Shown: piece after piece, positions 43,484-53,134 of the stretch
Layout of the letters: every line of letters starts with the position of its first letter
Position numbering within the stretch: the first letter of the stretch is position 1
Origin: Planctomycetota bacterium
Lineage (GTDB): Bacteria; Planctomycetota; UBA8742; UBA2392
Assembly (NCBI GenBank): GCA_016722065.1
Contig: JADKGX010000001.1
Coordinates: 1,550,001-1,614,000, forward strand
Direction: 5' to 3'
DNA: 64,000 nt
Notes under the pieces: generated by a model
Told to the model about the DNA's origin: nothing
Seen by the model: the letters and a program-made list of their open reading frames with translations, nothing else
Database searches by the model: none
Program-made: the position numbers and the translations under genes

Positions 43484-44548
43484 TCAACGGGCAACCCGCA
43501 CCCGGCCCGGCTGCTCGGCCCGGAACTCGCCAATCACGCTGGCTGCCAGCGCGCCATGGCGTTGCAGGCTGGCGACAAGCGCATTTGCGTTCTCGGCGGG
43601 CACGCTAATCGCCATGCCGCCGCTGGTTTGGGCATCGTTGACCAACAGTTTTTCGTGCTCCGTGATCGCGGAGTCAAAATCCGTCCACTGGGCGTAATGC
43701 AGGCTGTTTTTTCGCGTGCCGCCGGGGTAGCAGCCCTGGGCAATCAGGTCCAGCGTGCCGGCAATGGTGGGCAGTGCGTCAACATGCAGCACGGCGCCGG
43801 CGTTGCTGGCAGCAGCCATGCCGCGCAGGTGCCCGATCAGACCAAAGCCGGTGATATCCGTGGCTGCGCTGGCCCCTACTTCGGCAATCGCGTCGCCGCC
43901 GGGTTTGTTCAGTGCCGCCATGGTGGTAATGGCCTGTTCAATCTGCGCTTCGGTGCGCAGGCCGCGCTTGACGGCTGTCGTCTGCACGCCGGTGCCCAGC
44001 GGCTTGGTCAGCACGATCTTGTCGCCGACTTTGGCGCCCGCGTTGGACATGATTTTGTCCGGGTGCACCACGCCGGTCACGGCCATGCCGTACTTGGGTT
44101 CGGCGTCGTCAATGCTGTGGCCGCCGACTACGAAAATGCCGGCCTGGGCGCATTTATCGCTGCCGCCCTGAAGGATGCGGGCCAGGATTTCATGGCCCAG
44201 GGTCGCAATCGGGTAACCGACAATGTTCAGCGCAAAAATCGGCGTGGCACCCATGGCGTAGATATCGCTTACCGCGTTGGCCGCTGCAATCTGGCCAAAC
44301 AGATAGGGGTCGTCGACAATCGGCGTGAAGAAATCCAGCGTCTGAACCACCGCCAGGTCGGGCCGCAGTTTGTACACGCAGGCATCGTCGGCCCATTCGT
44401 GCCCGACAAGCACGTTTGGGTCGGTCACCTTCGGCAGGTATTTCAGGACCTGGACCAGGTCCGAAGCCGACAGCTTGCAGCCTCAACCCGCGCCGTGAGA
44501 AAGCTGCGTCAGGCGCGGCTTTTCGTCCTTGGCTTGTTCGATGCCCAT
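43484..44548 (-). CDS. selD: Selenide, water dikinase, selenocysteine-containing
   Basis: 354 residues when the in-frame UGA at 44485-44483 is read as Sec22. From the ATG at 44548 (GGAG upstream) the frame reads ...TQLSHGAG-Sec-GCKLSASDL, the exact context of the catalytic Sec/Cys of SelD. Downstream motifs FFTPIVDDPYLFGQIAAANA, SDIYAMGATPIFALN and DAQTSGGMAIS are intact. The enzyme makes selenophosphate from selenide and ATP, for Sec-tRNA synthesis and/or 2-selenouridine. Ordinary gene callers would start at 44428 and lose the active site. A hairpin 20 bases after the UGA is the likely SECIS. Confidence 0.93.
44446..44462 (-). promoter_or_regulatory. Bacterial SECIS element in selD
   Basis: On the minus strand GGACCTG-GTC-CAGGTCC forms a 7-bp stem starting 20 bases after the UGA, extendable by UUC/GAA across a bulged U. 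Bacterial SECIS hairpins lie at this distance within the coding region, with a G and U exposed in the loop. SelB would bind here. Confidence 0.7.
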
Positions 44549-44659
44549 TCAACTTCTCCGTATTTCCTGCCCTGCACGATAGCAACGACGGCCACGTCAG
44601 GCACATTCCGCCTGCTTGCCTGTGGCATGTTTGCTAGCTTGAAGCGCAAGGAGACCGCC

Positions 44660-46897
44660 ATGCGCAAGTCCGCCCTGCTGCTGCCGCTGCTGCTGCTAAC
44701 CTTGTGGCCTGCTGCCGGCAACTCCCCGGCCCAGGCCCAGTCAGGTGGCCTGACGATTGCCGAAAAATTCACCCCGGGCCTGCGCCGCAGCGCAACCATT
44801 TCGCGCACCTTCAAGGACGTCTTTGAGTACCCCGTGGCGGGTGAAGTTGTCTCACGCACCACCACCGATTTCACGACCACCGCACTGGTGCATGAATGGT
44901 ATCGCGCACTGGATGAATCCGGCCGGCCGCGCCAGTACACGCGCAGCTACCAGAAGTTGAAGCAGAACATGAAGTCAGACTCCTGGAACAAGTTCGTTGA
45001 AATCAACCTGAAGACTGAAAATGACATCACCCCGGCCTGGGCTGGCCAGGTTCTGAACCTGGAGGTCTCCGGCGGCGAACTCAAAATTACCGGCGGCGAC
45101 CGCACCCTGGTCACGGACCAGGCCAAGGCCGGCGTGATCCAGGATTTTGAAACCGACATTCTGCCGCGCAAGGAACGCAAAGTGGGCGAAAGCTGGAAGG
45201 TGCGCGGCGCCAGTGTGGAGAACCTGCGCGACAGCCAGCCTTCGTTGATACCCGAACTGGGCTTGACGGAGGGTTTTGAAGACGGCCTGTTGACCGTGAC
45301 CCTGGCAGCGCTGAACGAAAACGTCGCGACGCTGGAGATCAAGGGCACGATCAAGCATCGCAAGAAGAAGGTAGTGGAATACCTGCCCGAACCCGAAGTC
45401 ACCAACGTGCTGTACGAGGCCGAAGTCACCGGCAGCGCGCAGTTTGACACCGGCCTGGGGCGCTGGGTCAGCCGCAGCCTGGCGGCGGATATCAAGTACT
45501 CCGGCAAGCTGGGCGGCCAGGCCGTGCAGGGCACAGGCACGCTGCGCGACGAGCGCACCTACCACTATGGTTACATTCTGGACGAGCCGCCCAAGCCCGA
45601 CACCGTGGAAGGCAGCGGGCTGAAGCAGTTCAAGGTGTTCGCTGCGGGCGCGATTGACCCGGCCATGATTGTGCTGGGTGTGAACTCAAACGACCGCGCG
45701 GCGCTGGTGGAGTTTGACCCGGCCACGGGCCGCATTGCCCGCACACTGCTTGCGCTGCCTGCCGGAAAATCGATAGACCACGCCAGCCTGTCGCCGGACC
45801 GCAAGCGTGTGGCCTTTGCCAGCACCCTGAACAGCGAGATTTCGATTGCTCCCTGGAACATCTTTGTGCTGGAGCTCGAAACCGGAGCGCTGAACCAGTT
45901 GACGCCGGAATGGGCCACAAATGAAGGTGTAGCGCAGGCCAAATCGAGTGCCAAAACCGGCACCATCACGGGCCGTGTTGAGTGGCCCGACGGCCAGACT
46001 GGCACCTCGCGCAGTGATTACTTCAGCGGCAGTGTGCGCGTAGACCAGACCTCGCTGGAAGTCATGATCGGCCAGGACGGCGGATTCTCCATCAAGGACG
46101 TACCAGCCGGCCCGGTGGTGTTGCGGGTCAAAGGCCGGGTCACGGCCCGGCGCACCGATGGCCGCGACGACGGCCGCACCACGGCCGATTGGGGTGCAGT
46201 CACGGTGGCGCTGGCGGTGGAGAACGAGACCAGCAACACCGGCAACATCCGCCTTTCCAACCCGGCCCAGGACATGGTCTTTGCCAACCCAACCTGGCAG
46301 GCCGAGCGCGTGTCAGGCCACCTGTGGACGACCTCGTGGGTGTATGACGTGGGGTACCCAAAGCGCAGCTACAGCCTGATGACCAAAGACACCGTGCCCG
46401 GCCAGGCCGGGGCCCTTGGATACAGCCCCGACGGCAAGATGCTGGCCATCAACGCCGGTCTGGGCAGCAGCGCCAAAACCTACTTTCTGGATGCGACCAC
46501 GCGCCTGGTGCTGCGCAGCAACGACCCCGCAGCCTTGGGCATTGAATACGGCGCGATCACGCGCGGTACATGGACAACAGACTGCAAAACCTGGGCCAGC
46601 GCCGGATATGGCCGTTGCCGGTATTCGTTTTCAGCAGATATGCCACTGGTGTATGTAGTGAAGGCCGCCGATGGCGCGACCATGATTGCCTGCGAGTGGC
46701 CGGAGTTTTCGGGCCGCCAGATCATCGACATTACGCCCTCTACCAGCGGCGACAGTGTGTTTCTGGTGATTCGCCAGCCGGCCCAGGACGGCCTGGACCC
46801 CTTTACCGACCTGTACCAATACACGCCGGCCACCGACACTTTGCGGCGCCTGACCGGGCTGAAAGATGTGCAGACTGTCAGTAACTTCGGGCGTTAG
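44660..46897 (+). CDS. Exported beta-propeller (PD40/TolB-like) protein
   Basis: 745 residues with a signal peptide (1-28, ending ...PAQAQS). The N-terminal ~330 residues form a beta-rich region of unrecognised family; from ~360 there are PD40/WD-like blades (DHASLSPDRKRVAFAS, ALGYSPDGKMLAINAG) with a carboxypeptidase-regulatory-like insert near 430-500 (GTITGRVEWPD...GGFSIKDVPAGPVVLRVKG). The start at 44660 has AAGGAG 7 bases upstream. Divergent from selD. Probably periplasmic or surface-bound; function unknown. Confidence 0.75.
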   Translation: MRKSALLLPLLLLTLWPAAGNSPAQAQSGGLTIAEKFTPGLRRSATISRTFKDVFEYPVAGEVVSRTTTDFTTTALVHEWYRALDESGRPRQYTRSYQKLKQNMKSDSWNKFVEINLKTENDITPAWAGQVLNLEVSGGELKITGGDRTLVTDQAKAGVIQDFETDILPRKERKVGESWKVRGASVENLRDSQPSLIPELGLTEGFEDGLLTVTLAALNENVATLEIKGTIKHRKKKVVEYLPEPEVTNVLYEAEVTGSAQFDTGLGRWVSRSLAADIKYSGKLGGQAVQGTGTLRDERTYHYGYILDEPPKPDTVEGSGLKQFKVFAAGAIDPAMIVLGVNSNDRAALVEFDPATGRIARTLLALPAGKSIDHASLSPDRKRVAFASTLNSEISIAPWNIFVLELETGALNQLTPEWATNEGVAQAKSSAKTGTITGRVEWPDGQTGTSRSDYFSGSVRVDQTSLEVMIGQDGGFSIKDVPAGPVVLRVKGRVTARRTDGRDDGRTTADWGAVTVALAVENETSNTGNIRLSNPAQDMVFANPTWQAERVSGHLWTTSWVYDVGYPKRSYSLMTKDTVPGQAGALGYSPDGKMLAINAGLGSSAKTYFLDATTRLVLRSNDPAALGIEYGAITRGTWTTDCKTWASAGYGRCRYSFSADMPLVYVVKAADGATMIACEWPEFSGRQIIDITPSTSGDSVFLVIRQPAQDGLDPFTDLYQYTPATDTLRRLTGLKDVQTVSNFGR

Positions 46898-46968
46898 GCG
46901 CTGCGAAACAGTCGGTCTTTGTTTCGCGCCAGTCGTTTCCATGGGGTAGACTCTAGGCGAGGTCACCT

Positions 46969-47490
46969 ATGTGCTGCTTTTTGCGCCAGTCAGACCGTTC
47001 CGTGGCATCGCGCATTGCGCATGTCTCCATTCTGGTGGTGTTTGTCGGTGTGCTGGTCCATGTGGCAGCCCGCCGCAACAGCGACGCGCGCGAAGTTGCA
47101 GGCGTAATGATTTTGGTTGGTGCAGCCACCACGTTTCTGACCGGTGTGGCGCGAGTGATCAGCCTGCGCATGTCTGCGCGGCGCGAAATGCTGACCGCCC
47201 TTTCCATTCCCAGCCGCGCGCATCGCTTGTTCAAGCCTTCGCCGGTAATGCTGGTCACTGGCTGGGCGACGCTGGTGCTGGCTTGTCTGGTGCAGTTGAT
47301 TTCGGCTGCGGCCCTGGGCGCCTTTGACAGTGCGCAGCCCAAGTTGGGCATGGCGGCAATGATGTTTTTGATCGGAATGGCCCTGCTGTGGCGCGGGCTG
47401 CGCCGCGTAACCGATTATCGCCTGTTGCATGACGCTTGGCTGGAAGCCACCCAACGGGACTGGCCGACCGAACCGAAGGACCGTCAGTAA
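46969..47490 (+). CDS. Hypothetical membrane protein, 173 aa
   Basis: Four predicted membrane helices (two near residues 18-65, two near 95-145) and a charged C-terminus. GAGG lies 5 bases before the ATG at 46969. No family recognised. It follows the propeller gene by 71 bases containing a hairpin (about 46897-46930, GCGAAAC/GTTTCGC) that could end the upstream transcript. Confidence 0.6.
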   Translation: MCCFLRQSDRSVASRIAHVSILVVFVGVLVHVAARRNSDAREVAGVMILVGAATTFLTGVARVISLRMSARREMLTALSIPSRAHRLFKPSPVMLVTGWATLVLACLVQLISAAALGAFDSAQPKLGMAAMMFLIGMALLWRGLRRVTDYRLLHDAWLEATQRDWPTEPKDRQ

Positions 47491-47619
47491 CTTCTTGCCA
47501 GTGCTGGTTCTTGCAAAAGGCTCAAAACAGGCCATCCGCGCAAGTTTGGACACATCTGTCGTTTCCATGTGTTATACTTGCAGCAGGGGGCAAGTTCGTC
47601 GCTCGAACGGAGTTGCATC

Positions 47620-48282
47620 ATGATGAACCCATGGGATCGCGAGCGCACCTGGCGCGAAACGCAACCAAACAGTCAGCCGCGCGGTTTTGCCAGCGGACTG
47701 GCATGGCTGGTTGCCGTGGTGCTGGGCATTCTTGGCATGGTGGCGATGGCCAAGGGGCACGGCGATGGTCGCGGCCACTCTGTCGCGATGATCCCGATCG
47801 GGATTTCGCTGTTCTTCATTTTCATGTTCATGATCGGGCACCGGCGTGAACAGCGGCGGCTGGCCAATATGCGCATGATGCAGCCGCCCGCGGAGCCCCA
47901 GTTGCATACCCCCCAGGGCATGACCGGGCAGCCCGTTGTAGACCTGCTGCACCAGGCACCGCCGACAACCCTGGAAACCCAGAAGCTGCCAAAGGCCGAC
48001 GACGCCAGCCTGCGCAAGTTGTACGACCGCTTTGACGTACGCGCGATTGAGCAGTGCCGCGCCAGCCAGATGGACGCCAGGCAGATCACCAGCTTCCTGG
48101 AAATGGCCCGCGATTTCGTCGATACCGGCCACGCCGCGCAACTGATTCGCCGCAACGATCTTGCCGAGCTGGACACCCACATGCACGCGGCGCTGGAACG
48201 CGCCAAGATCCAGCATGAACTGGATCACCCCGGTGCCTTCAAGGCCGCACAAAGGCCGATGCTCGATGAGCCGCCGTTCTAG
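47620..48282 (+). CDS. Hypothetical membrane protein, 220 aa
   Basis: Two closely spaced N-terminal membrane helices (FASGLAWLVAVVLGILGMVAM and AMIPIGISLFFIFMFMIG) followed by a hydrophilic cytoplasmic region with helical, charged sequence (RKLYDRFDVRAIEQCRASQM). GGAG precedes ATGATG at 47620; either Met could initiate. Family not recognised. Its transcript probably ends at the hairpin at 48318-48350. Confidence 0.6.
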   Translation: MMNPWDRERTWRETQPNSQPRGFASGLAWLVAVVLGILGMVAMAKGHGDGRGHSVAMIPIGISLFFIFMFMIGHRREQRRLANMRMMQPPAEPQLHTPQGMTGQPVVDLLHQAPPTTLETQKLPKADDASLRKLYDRFDVRAIEQCRASQMDARQITSFLEMARDFVDTGHAAQLIRRNDLAELDTHMHAALERAKIQHELDHPGAFKAAQRPMLDEPPF

Positions 48283-48317
48283 CCCGTAGCCGGCAGCAAC
48301 TGCAACAGACGCCAGAC

Positions 48318-48350
48318 GGCCCGCCTAATCTTCTGGCGGGCCTTCTTCTT
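48318..48350 (+). terminator. Intrinsic terminator overlapping LRR gene end
   Basis: GGCCCGCC (48318-48325) pairs with GGCGGGCC (48335-48342), followed by TTCTTCTTG. It overlaps the 3' end of the convergent LRR gene. Confidence 0.6.
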
Positions 48351-49854
48351 GTTCGCGCTCTACTTTGACCTGCGGCAGCGCGGTCTTCAGCCCGGCTTCG
48401 CCTTCGTCAGTGATACCGGGGCATTGCTGCACAATCAGACGGCGCAGCCCGGCCATGCCGTGCAGGTGAGTCAAACCGGTGTCGGTTATCGGCATACCCG
48501 AAAGGTCCAGCAGGGCCAGATTCTCCAGCCCGGCCAGTTGCCGCAGCCCTTCATTGGTCACTTTCATCTGCGGTTTGTCGTCGCCCATGACCATGCCCGG
48601 CGGGCCGAAGCTCAGCGCGCTCAAAGTCAGGCTGACCAAAGTCTTCATTTTGCCAATCACCTGCATGCCCTTGTCGGTCACATTGACGCAGTCGCGAATC
48701 GCCAGCGTTTCCAAAGGCAGATCCAGAAAAGCCAGCAGCGTTGCGTCGCCCACGTTGGCAAGGCTGACCAGTGTCAACTCGCGCAGGCTTTCGCACTTGC
48801 CCAGGGCCTTGATGCCGGCGTCGCTGGCTTTGGCCTTGGGTTGTTCCTTCTTGGCCGGTTTGGCCGGCGGCACCTCCCCGGGCAGTTCTCCGTCTTCAGG
48901 CCAGTCATCGGGCCCGCCTGCGGACTGCATCTGCGTCAGGGAAAGCGCACGCAGGGTCTTTGACTTGGCCAGTTCGGTCAAACCTGCATCGCCAAAACCA
49001 GGCATGCCGGAAAAAGTCAGGCTCTTGAGAGACTTCGATTTGCCAAGCGCACCAAGGCACAGGTCGTCCATGCCATCGCACAGGGTCAAGGTCAGCTCCG
49101 CCAACGCCTTCAAGCCGGCGATTTGTTTGAACGCGGCCTCACCGGGGCATTTCTGGCCGATCAGCGTAATGCTTTTCAGGCTGGCGCACCTGGCCAGGCC
49201 GCGAAACGCCGCTTCTGTCAGGTTGCCGCAGTAGGCCAGGGTCAGATCGGTCAGGTCCTTCAGCCTGGGCCCCCAATCGGCCAGCGCGCCGTCGCCGGCG
49301 TTCTGTAGCGACCCAAGGTCCAGTCGCCGCAGCGCCGTCATGCCCGAAAGGCTGCGCAGGCCGGTGTCGGTGATTGCGGTATTGGTGCTGCGGCCGCTTT
49401 CGTCCCAGTTGTCGCCGTGAAAGATCAGCCAGGTGACCTTGCGAAGACCGGAAAGTTCCCGCAGACCTTTGTCGGAAAGCCGCGTGCAGCGCTCAAAGCC
49501 CAGATACTCAAGGTCCGCAAGCTTTCCGATCGGCGCCATGGCGGCGTCACCCAGCCGTGCGCAATCCAGTTGCAGGTCGCGCAAGGTCTTGAGTTCGCCC
49601 AGGTGCTTAATGCCGGCATCGGTGTAGGTGCCGTCCAGGGTCAGCGATTGCAGCGCCTTGAGGCGCTTGAGGGCCTCCAGGCCCGCGTCGTCCAGCTTGT
49701 AGGCGTGCACATGCAGGGTGTCTTCGGGCAGAGCCAGCACGTCGGCCTTGGAGGCGACGGTCTTCCAGCCCTCCGAACCATTGGGGTCGGGCAGCGCCTG
49801 GGCGGCCAGCGATGCGGCAAACAGCAGCGGAAGCAGGCACAGAAATCGCAACAT
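48325..49854 (-). CDS. Exported leucine-rich-repeat protein
   Basis: 509 residues with a signal peptide (MLRFLCLLPLLFAASLAAQ) and about 14 LRRs of the RNI/plant-type with variations of LxxLxLxxCxxLTDxGLxxL (for example LTDLTLAYCGNLTEAAFRGLA, DKGLRELSGL). A Lys/Pro-rich insert (PPAKPAKKEQPKAK) interrupts the repeats near residue 340. AAGGAG lies 7 bases before the ATG at 49854. A protein-binding role in the periplasm or on the surface is the usual interpretation; no enzyme domain is present. Confidence 0.85.
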   Translation of the reverse strand: MLRFLCLLPLLFAASLAAQALPDPNGSEGWKTVASKADVLALPEDTLHVHAYKLDDAGLEALKRLKALQSLTLDGTYTDAGIKHLGELKTLRDLQLDCARLGDAAMAPIGKLADLEYLGFERCTRLSDKGLRELSGLRKVTWLIFHGDNWDESGRSTNTAITDTGLRSLSGMTALRRLDLGSLQNAGDGALADWGPRLKDLTDLTLAYCGNLTEAAFRGLARCASLKSITLIGQKCPGEAAFKQIAGLKALAELTLTLCDGMDDLCLGALGKSKSLKSLTFSGMPGFGDAGLTELAKSKTLRALSLTQMQSAGGPDDWPEDGELPGEVPPAKPAKKEQPKAKASDAGIKALGKCESLRELTLVSLANVGDATLLAFLDLPLETLAIRDCVNVTDKGMQVIGKMKTLVSLTLSALSFGPPGMVMGDDKPQMKVTNEGLRQLAGLENLALLDLSGMPITDTGLTHLHGMAGLRRLIVQQCPGITDEGEAGLKTALPQVKVEREQEEGPPED

Positions 49855-50023
49855 GAGGTCTCCTTGCACAGGGCGGCATTATGATGGATTACGCCAGCCA
49901 GGCACCATGCGTTACGAACCACCTGCGCCAAAGCGCAAAGCGGGCGGCCCCTGCCCCACTGTGGGAAGCAGGGCAGAGCCGATTCGGCTGGCACAAGCCA
50001 CGAACGTCGTTAGCCTGCCCGCC

Positions 50024-50608
50024 ATGAACCAGCCCGACTTCGACCGCGCAAGGGCAGCCTTTGAGCGCACCGTAAGCGACCTGCACCGCCGCCAGGCCAC
50101 GGGCCGCACCGCCTTTGCCTTTGAGATCGCGGCAGAACTGATTGCCTCTGGCATTGAGAGCGCCGCGCGCGAGCAACAGGAAGCCGAAATCACTGAGCTG
50201 GACGTGCAGTTCTTTGAAAACGCGGCCATGTTTACCGGCCGCATCAAGGTCAAAGGCAAAGCCTGGCCGCCGCGGCCACCTGTGGATACGCGGGTGTCAT
50301 TGGCCGTGCGCGATATCACCCACAGCGAAGCCGGCGATAGTGGCAGCGTGATGTTCCGGGTGGAAAAGCCACTCGAGTTCAGCAGCACCTTTGCGGACAT
50401 CCTGATCGGGCTGCTGGGCAAGCTGACCCGCAAGTTGCCGGTTTCCATTGACGCGCTGCGCAGCAAGGACGCGCTGGTCACGATTAACTTTGCAGAGTTC
50501 GTCAAGGTGGCCCGCCCGGAACTTGCCGGCAGCGCGCGCCAGGTAAGGCTTTACGGCTTGAAGGTAAGCGCCGGACGCGTGCGCGTGGAAATCGGCTTTT
50601 TGAAGTAG
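50024..50608 (+). CDS. Hypothetical protein, 194 aa
   Basis: Soluble protein of unrecognised family with an amphipathic helical N-terminus (RARAAFERTVSDLHRRQ) and a beta-rich C-terminal part (ARQVRLYGLKVSAGRVRVEIGFLK). An in-frame ATG at 49907 would add 39 residues of low-complexity sequence and is less likely. It ends 27 bases before the exchanger gene, so the two are probably co-transcribed. Confidence 0.55.
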   Translation: MNQPDFDRARAAFERTVSDLHRRQATGRTAFAFEIAAELIASGIESAAREQQEAEITELDVQFFENAAMFTGRIKVKGKAWPPRPPVDTRVSLAVRDITHSEAGDSGSVMFRVEKPLEFSSTFADILIGLLGKLTRKLPVSIDALRSKDALVTINFAEFVKVARPELAGSARQVRLYGLKVSAGRVRVEIGFLK

Positions 50609-50635
50609 CCACCGGGCCCTAAGAAACAAACGACC

Positions 50636-51610
50636 ATGGAAATCGTCATTGTCATTCTGCAACTGGTTGGTGGCGTGGCGGGGCTGCACTTTGGCTCCAA
50701 CTGGCTGGTTTCGGGTTCAAGCCACCTGGCGCTTTCCTTTGGCATCAAGCCCTTGATCATCGGCCTGACTCTGGTCGCGTTTGGCACCAGCGCCCCGGAA
50801 CTGGTGGTCAGTATCAGCGCGGCCACACAGGGCGGCGCCGACATCGCCATTGGCAACGTGGTGGGCAGCAACATTGCCAACATCGGTTTGATCCTGGGGC
50901 TGGCGGCAGCCATCAAGCCCATGAAGCTGGATGCCGAGGTATTCCGGCGCGATTTTCCGTTCATGCTGGGTGCGGCCGTGCTGCTGGCTGTTCTTCCCTT
51001 TCTGGGCGGGCCGGTCGAGTTTGGCGACGGCGCGGGTTTCCTGCTGAGCCGCTGGAAAGGCGGCGTGCTGCTTTTTGCCATGGCACTGGTCATGTGGGCG
51101 TTGCTGCGCGACATGAAAAGCGACGCACCGGCGCCAGACGACCCCGCAGCGCGGTCCAAACGCCTGCGCAACGTGGGGCTTGCCCTGCTGGGCCTGCTGA
51201 TTCTGCTGGCGGGCGGCAAGTTCTTTGTCGATGGCGCCGTCACCCTGGCCGGGTGGCTGGGCGTGCCGCAACTGGTGATCGGCCTGACCGTCGTCGCCGT
51301 GGGCACCAGCCTTCCGGAGCTTGCCACCTCGATGGTCGCCCTGAGCAAGGGCCAGGATTCGATCTCCGCGGGCAACGTGATTGGCAGCAACATTTTCAAT
51401 GTGCTGTTTGTGCTGGGCATTGTGGCCATGATTTCGCCCGTCACCATCAGCGCTGATGTCATGCGCATGGACATGCCCGTGATGCTGGGGTTCAGCTTCG
51501 GGGTGGCCGTGCTGGCCTGGCGGCGCAAGGGGCTGGGCCGGCCGGAGGGGCTGCTGCTGCTGGCGGGCTACGGCCTGTATGTGGCGAACCTGTTTGTCGG
51601 CTGGGTCTAG
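50636..51610 (+). CDS. Na+/Ca2+ antiporter, YrbG type (CaCA family)
   Basis: 324-residue polytopic membrane protein made of two homologous halves. Each carries the alpha-repeat signature: GLTLVAFGTSAPELVVSI with GNVVGSNIANIGLILG, and GLTVVAVGTSLPELATSM with GNVIGSNIFNVLFVLG. The conserved Glu in PEL binds calcium in this family. It would exchange Na+ or H+ for Ca2+ at the inner membrane. Ten helices are expected and about ten are visible. Confidence 0.9.
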   Translation: MEIVIVILQLVGGVAGLHFGSNWLVSGSSHLALSFGIKPLIIGLTLVAFGTSAPELVVSISAATQGGADIAIGNVVGSNIANIGLILGLAAAIKPMKLDAEVFRRDFPFMLGAAVLLAVLPFLGGPVEFGDGAGFLLSRWKGGVLLFAMALVMWALLRDMKSDAPAPDDPAARSKRLRNVGLALLGLLILLAGGKFFVDGAVTLAGWLGVPQLVIGLTVVAVGTSLPELATSMVALSKGQDSISAGNVIGSNIFNVLFVLGIVAMISPVTISADVMRMDMPVMLGFSFGVAVLAWRRKGLGRPEGLLLLAGYGLYVANLFVGWV

Positions 51611-51682
51611 TAATCAGAAACTCAGGTAACGTCGCCCCGGTTGGCACGGTATTGCATGCATTGACCTTGTTCTGGAGTATTC

Positions 51683-53107
51683 ATGCGTTCTTCGGCACTG
51701 CCTACGCTTGCTCTTGCTGTCTTGATGCTGGCCGCCGGGTCCTTTGGAACCTGGTACTTCCTGAGCCAGCAGGAACCTTCGCCCCGGGCACCCATTGCGG
51801 CCGAAAAGGACCCCGCCAAGGCCGACGCGCCCGCGCCAACTTCTGACCCCGCCACCGACAAACCACTGGTGCGCAGCCAGGACGAAACGCCTGCTGCCCC
51901 GGCCAAAGAAACGCCCGTCGCACCCAAGCCCGGCACCACCACACCCACGGCCAAGCCCGAGGGCGGAAAGGTGGAAGCAATCCCTGGATTCGCGCCCGGT
52001 CACCAGCCAACGCCCGAAGAACTGGCCGATCTGGCCCGCAAGCTGCAAGAAAAGCTGGGTGAAGGCCGCGTCGCATTGCCCGGTGCACAAGGTGAAGGCA
52101 AGGCCCTGCAGGACATTCTCAATGGCCCCAAAGTAGAGTTTGTCGCCAACATCAGCGGCACCGTCACCGACGCCGGCGGCAGCCCCGTGGCTGGCGCCCG
52201 CATTCATGGCAGCTTCTCAGAGGAAATCTCCAGCAGTGGTGATGGCCGCCAGGTGCGCATGGCACTGGCCATTGGCGACGGCGGCATGAACAAGGGTGCG
52301 CCGCTGGCCACCACCGGCGCCGACGGCAGCTTCAGCGCCGAGATTCGCCGCCAGGTGGCAGAAGGCGCCAACCTGGGCGTTCGCCTGACCGCCGCCGCCG
52401 ACGACTTTGGCGACAGCAAATCCGAGCGCGTAGTGCTGAAAAATGGCGACACCAAAGACGGCATCAAGCTTGCCCTGCGCGGCGCTGGCAGCGTGGCAGG
52501 CAAGGTTGTGGACGGCACCGGGCGTGGCGTGCAGGGCGTCAAGGTCACTCTGGGTAGCGGCGAAGGCGGCTTTGTAATCATGGACGGCGGCGACATGCCC
52601 GAAATGGGCGGCTCCGGCCAAAGCGGCACCAGCGATGTGGATGGCAGCTTCACCATCAAGGGCGTACCAGAGGGCCGCTACAAGCCGCGCCTGCGCGCCA
52701 CCGGCTGGCGCCAGATCAGCGGGCCCACCGAAGTCACGGTCAAAGCCGGCACAGAAAACCGCTTCCCGGCCGATTTTGTCGTCGCCGCCGCTGCCGGCCT
52801 GAAGGCCAGGCTGGTCGACGCCCAGGGCGCACCGATTCACAGCTTTGCATCAGTAGAGTTCAAGGACGGCGACAAGGTCGTCAAGCGCATGAACGCCAAC
52901 CTGGGTGCCGACGGCGCACTGGCACTGAACGACGTGCCGCTGGGGGCGCTGGTGGTGGTGATCAAGGTGTATGGCTTTGGGCCTGTCACAGCCAACACCA
53001 CACTGGCCGACGGGCAGGTCACCGACCTGGGAAGCCTGACCGCAGAAAAGACACCCGGTGGCGAAGGGGACGACGACGGCATCGACATCATCCTGCCCGG
53101 GGACTAG
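51683..53107 (+). CDS. Membrane-anchored carboxypeptidase-regulatory-like repeat protein
   Basis: 474 residues. An N-terminal signal anchor (PTLALAVLMLAAGSFGTWYFL) is followed by a Pro/Ala/Lys linker and at least three beta-sandwich modules of the carboxypeptidase-regulatory-like type (ISGTVTDAGGSPVAGARIHG, GSVAGKVVDGTGRGVQGVKVTLG...DVDGSFTIKGVPEGRYKPRL). These modules occur in surface proteins and as spacers. Acidic C-terminus. Function unknown. It is followed 27 bases later by the AAA gene. Confidence 0.78.
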   Translation: MRSSALPTLALAVLMLAAGSFGTWYFLSQQEPSPRAPIAAEKDPAKADAPAPTSDPATDKPLVRSQDETPAAPAKETPVAPKPGTTTPTAKPEGGKVEAIPGFAPGHQPTPEELADLARKLQEKLGEGRVALPGAQGEGKALQDILNGPKVEFVANISGTVTDAGGSPVAGARIHGSFSEEISSSGDGRQVRMALAIGDGGMNKGAPLATTGADGSFSAEIRRQVAEGANLGVRLTAAADDFGDSKSERVVLKNGDTKDGIKLALRGAGSVAGKVVDGTGRGVQGVKVTLGSGEGGFVIMDGGDMPEMGGSGQSGTSDVDGSFTIKGVPEGRYKPRLRATGWRQISGPTEVTVKAGTENRFPADFVVAAAAGLKARLVDAQGAPIHSFASVEFKDGDKVVKRMNANLGADGALALNDVPLGALVVVIKVYGFGPVTANTTLADGQVTDLGSLTAEKTPGGEGDDDGIDIILPGD

Positions 53108-53134
53108 CCCGCCTGTGGCCGTTATACTTGGCCC

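Noticed and set aside
43556..44659. Long upstream extension of the propeller protein frame
   Set aside because: It is antisense to selD; the signal peptide and AAGGAG fix the real start at 44660.
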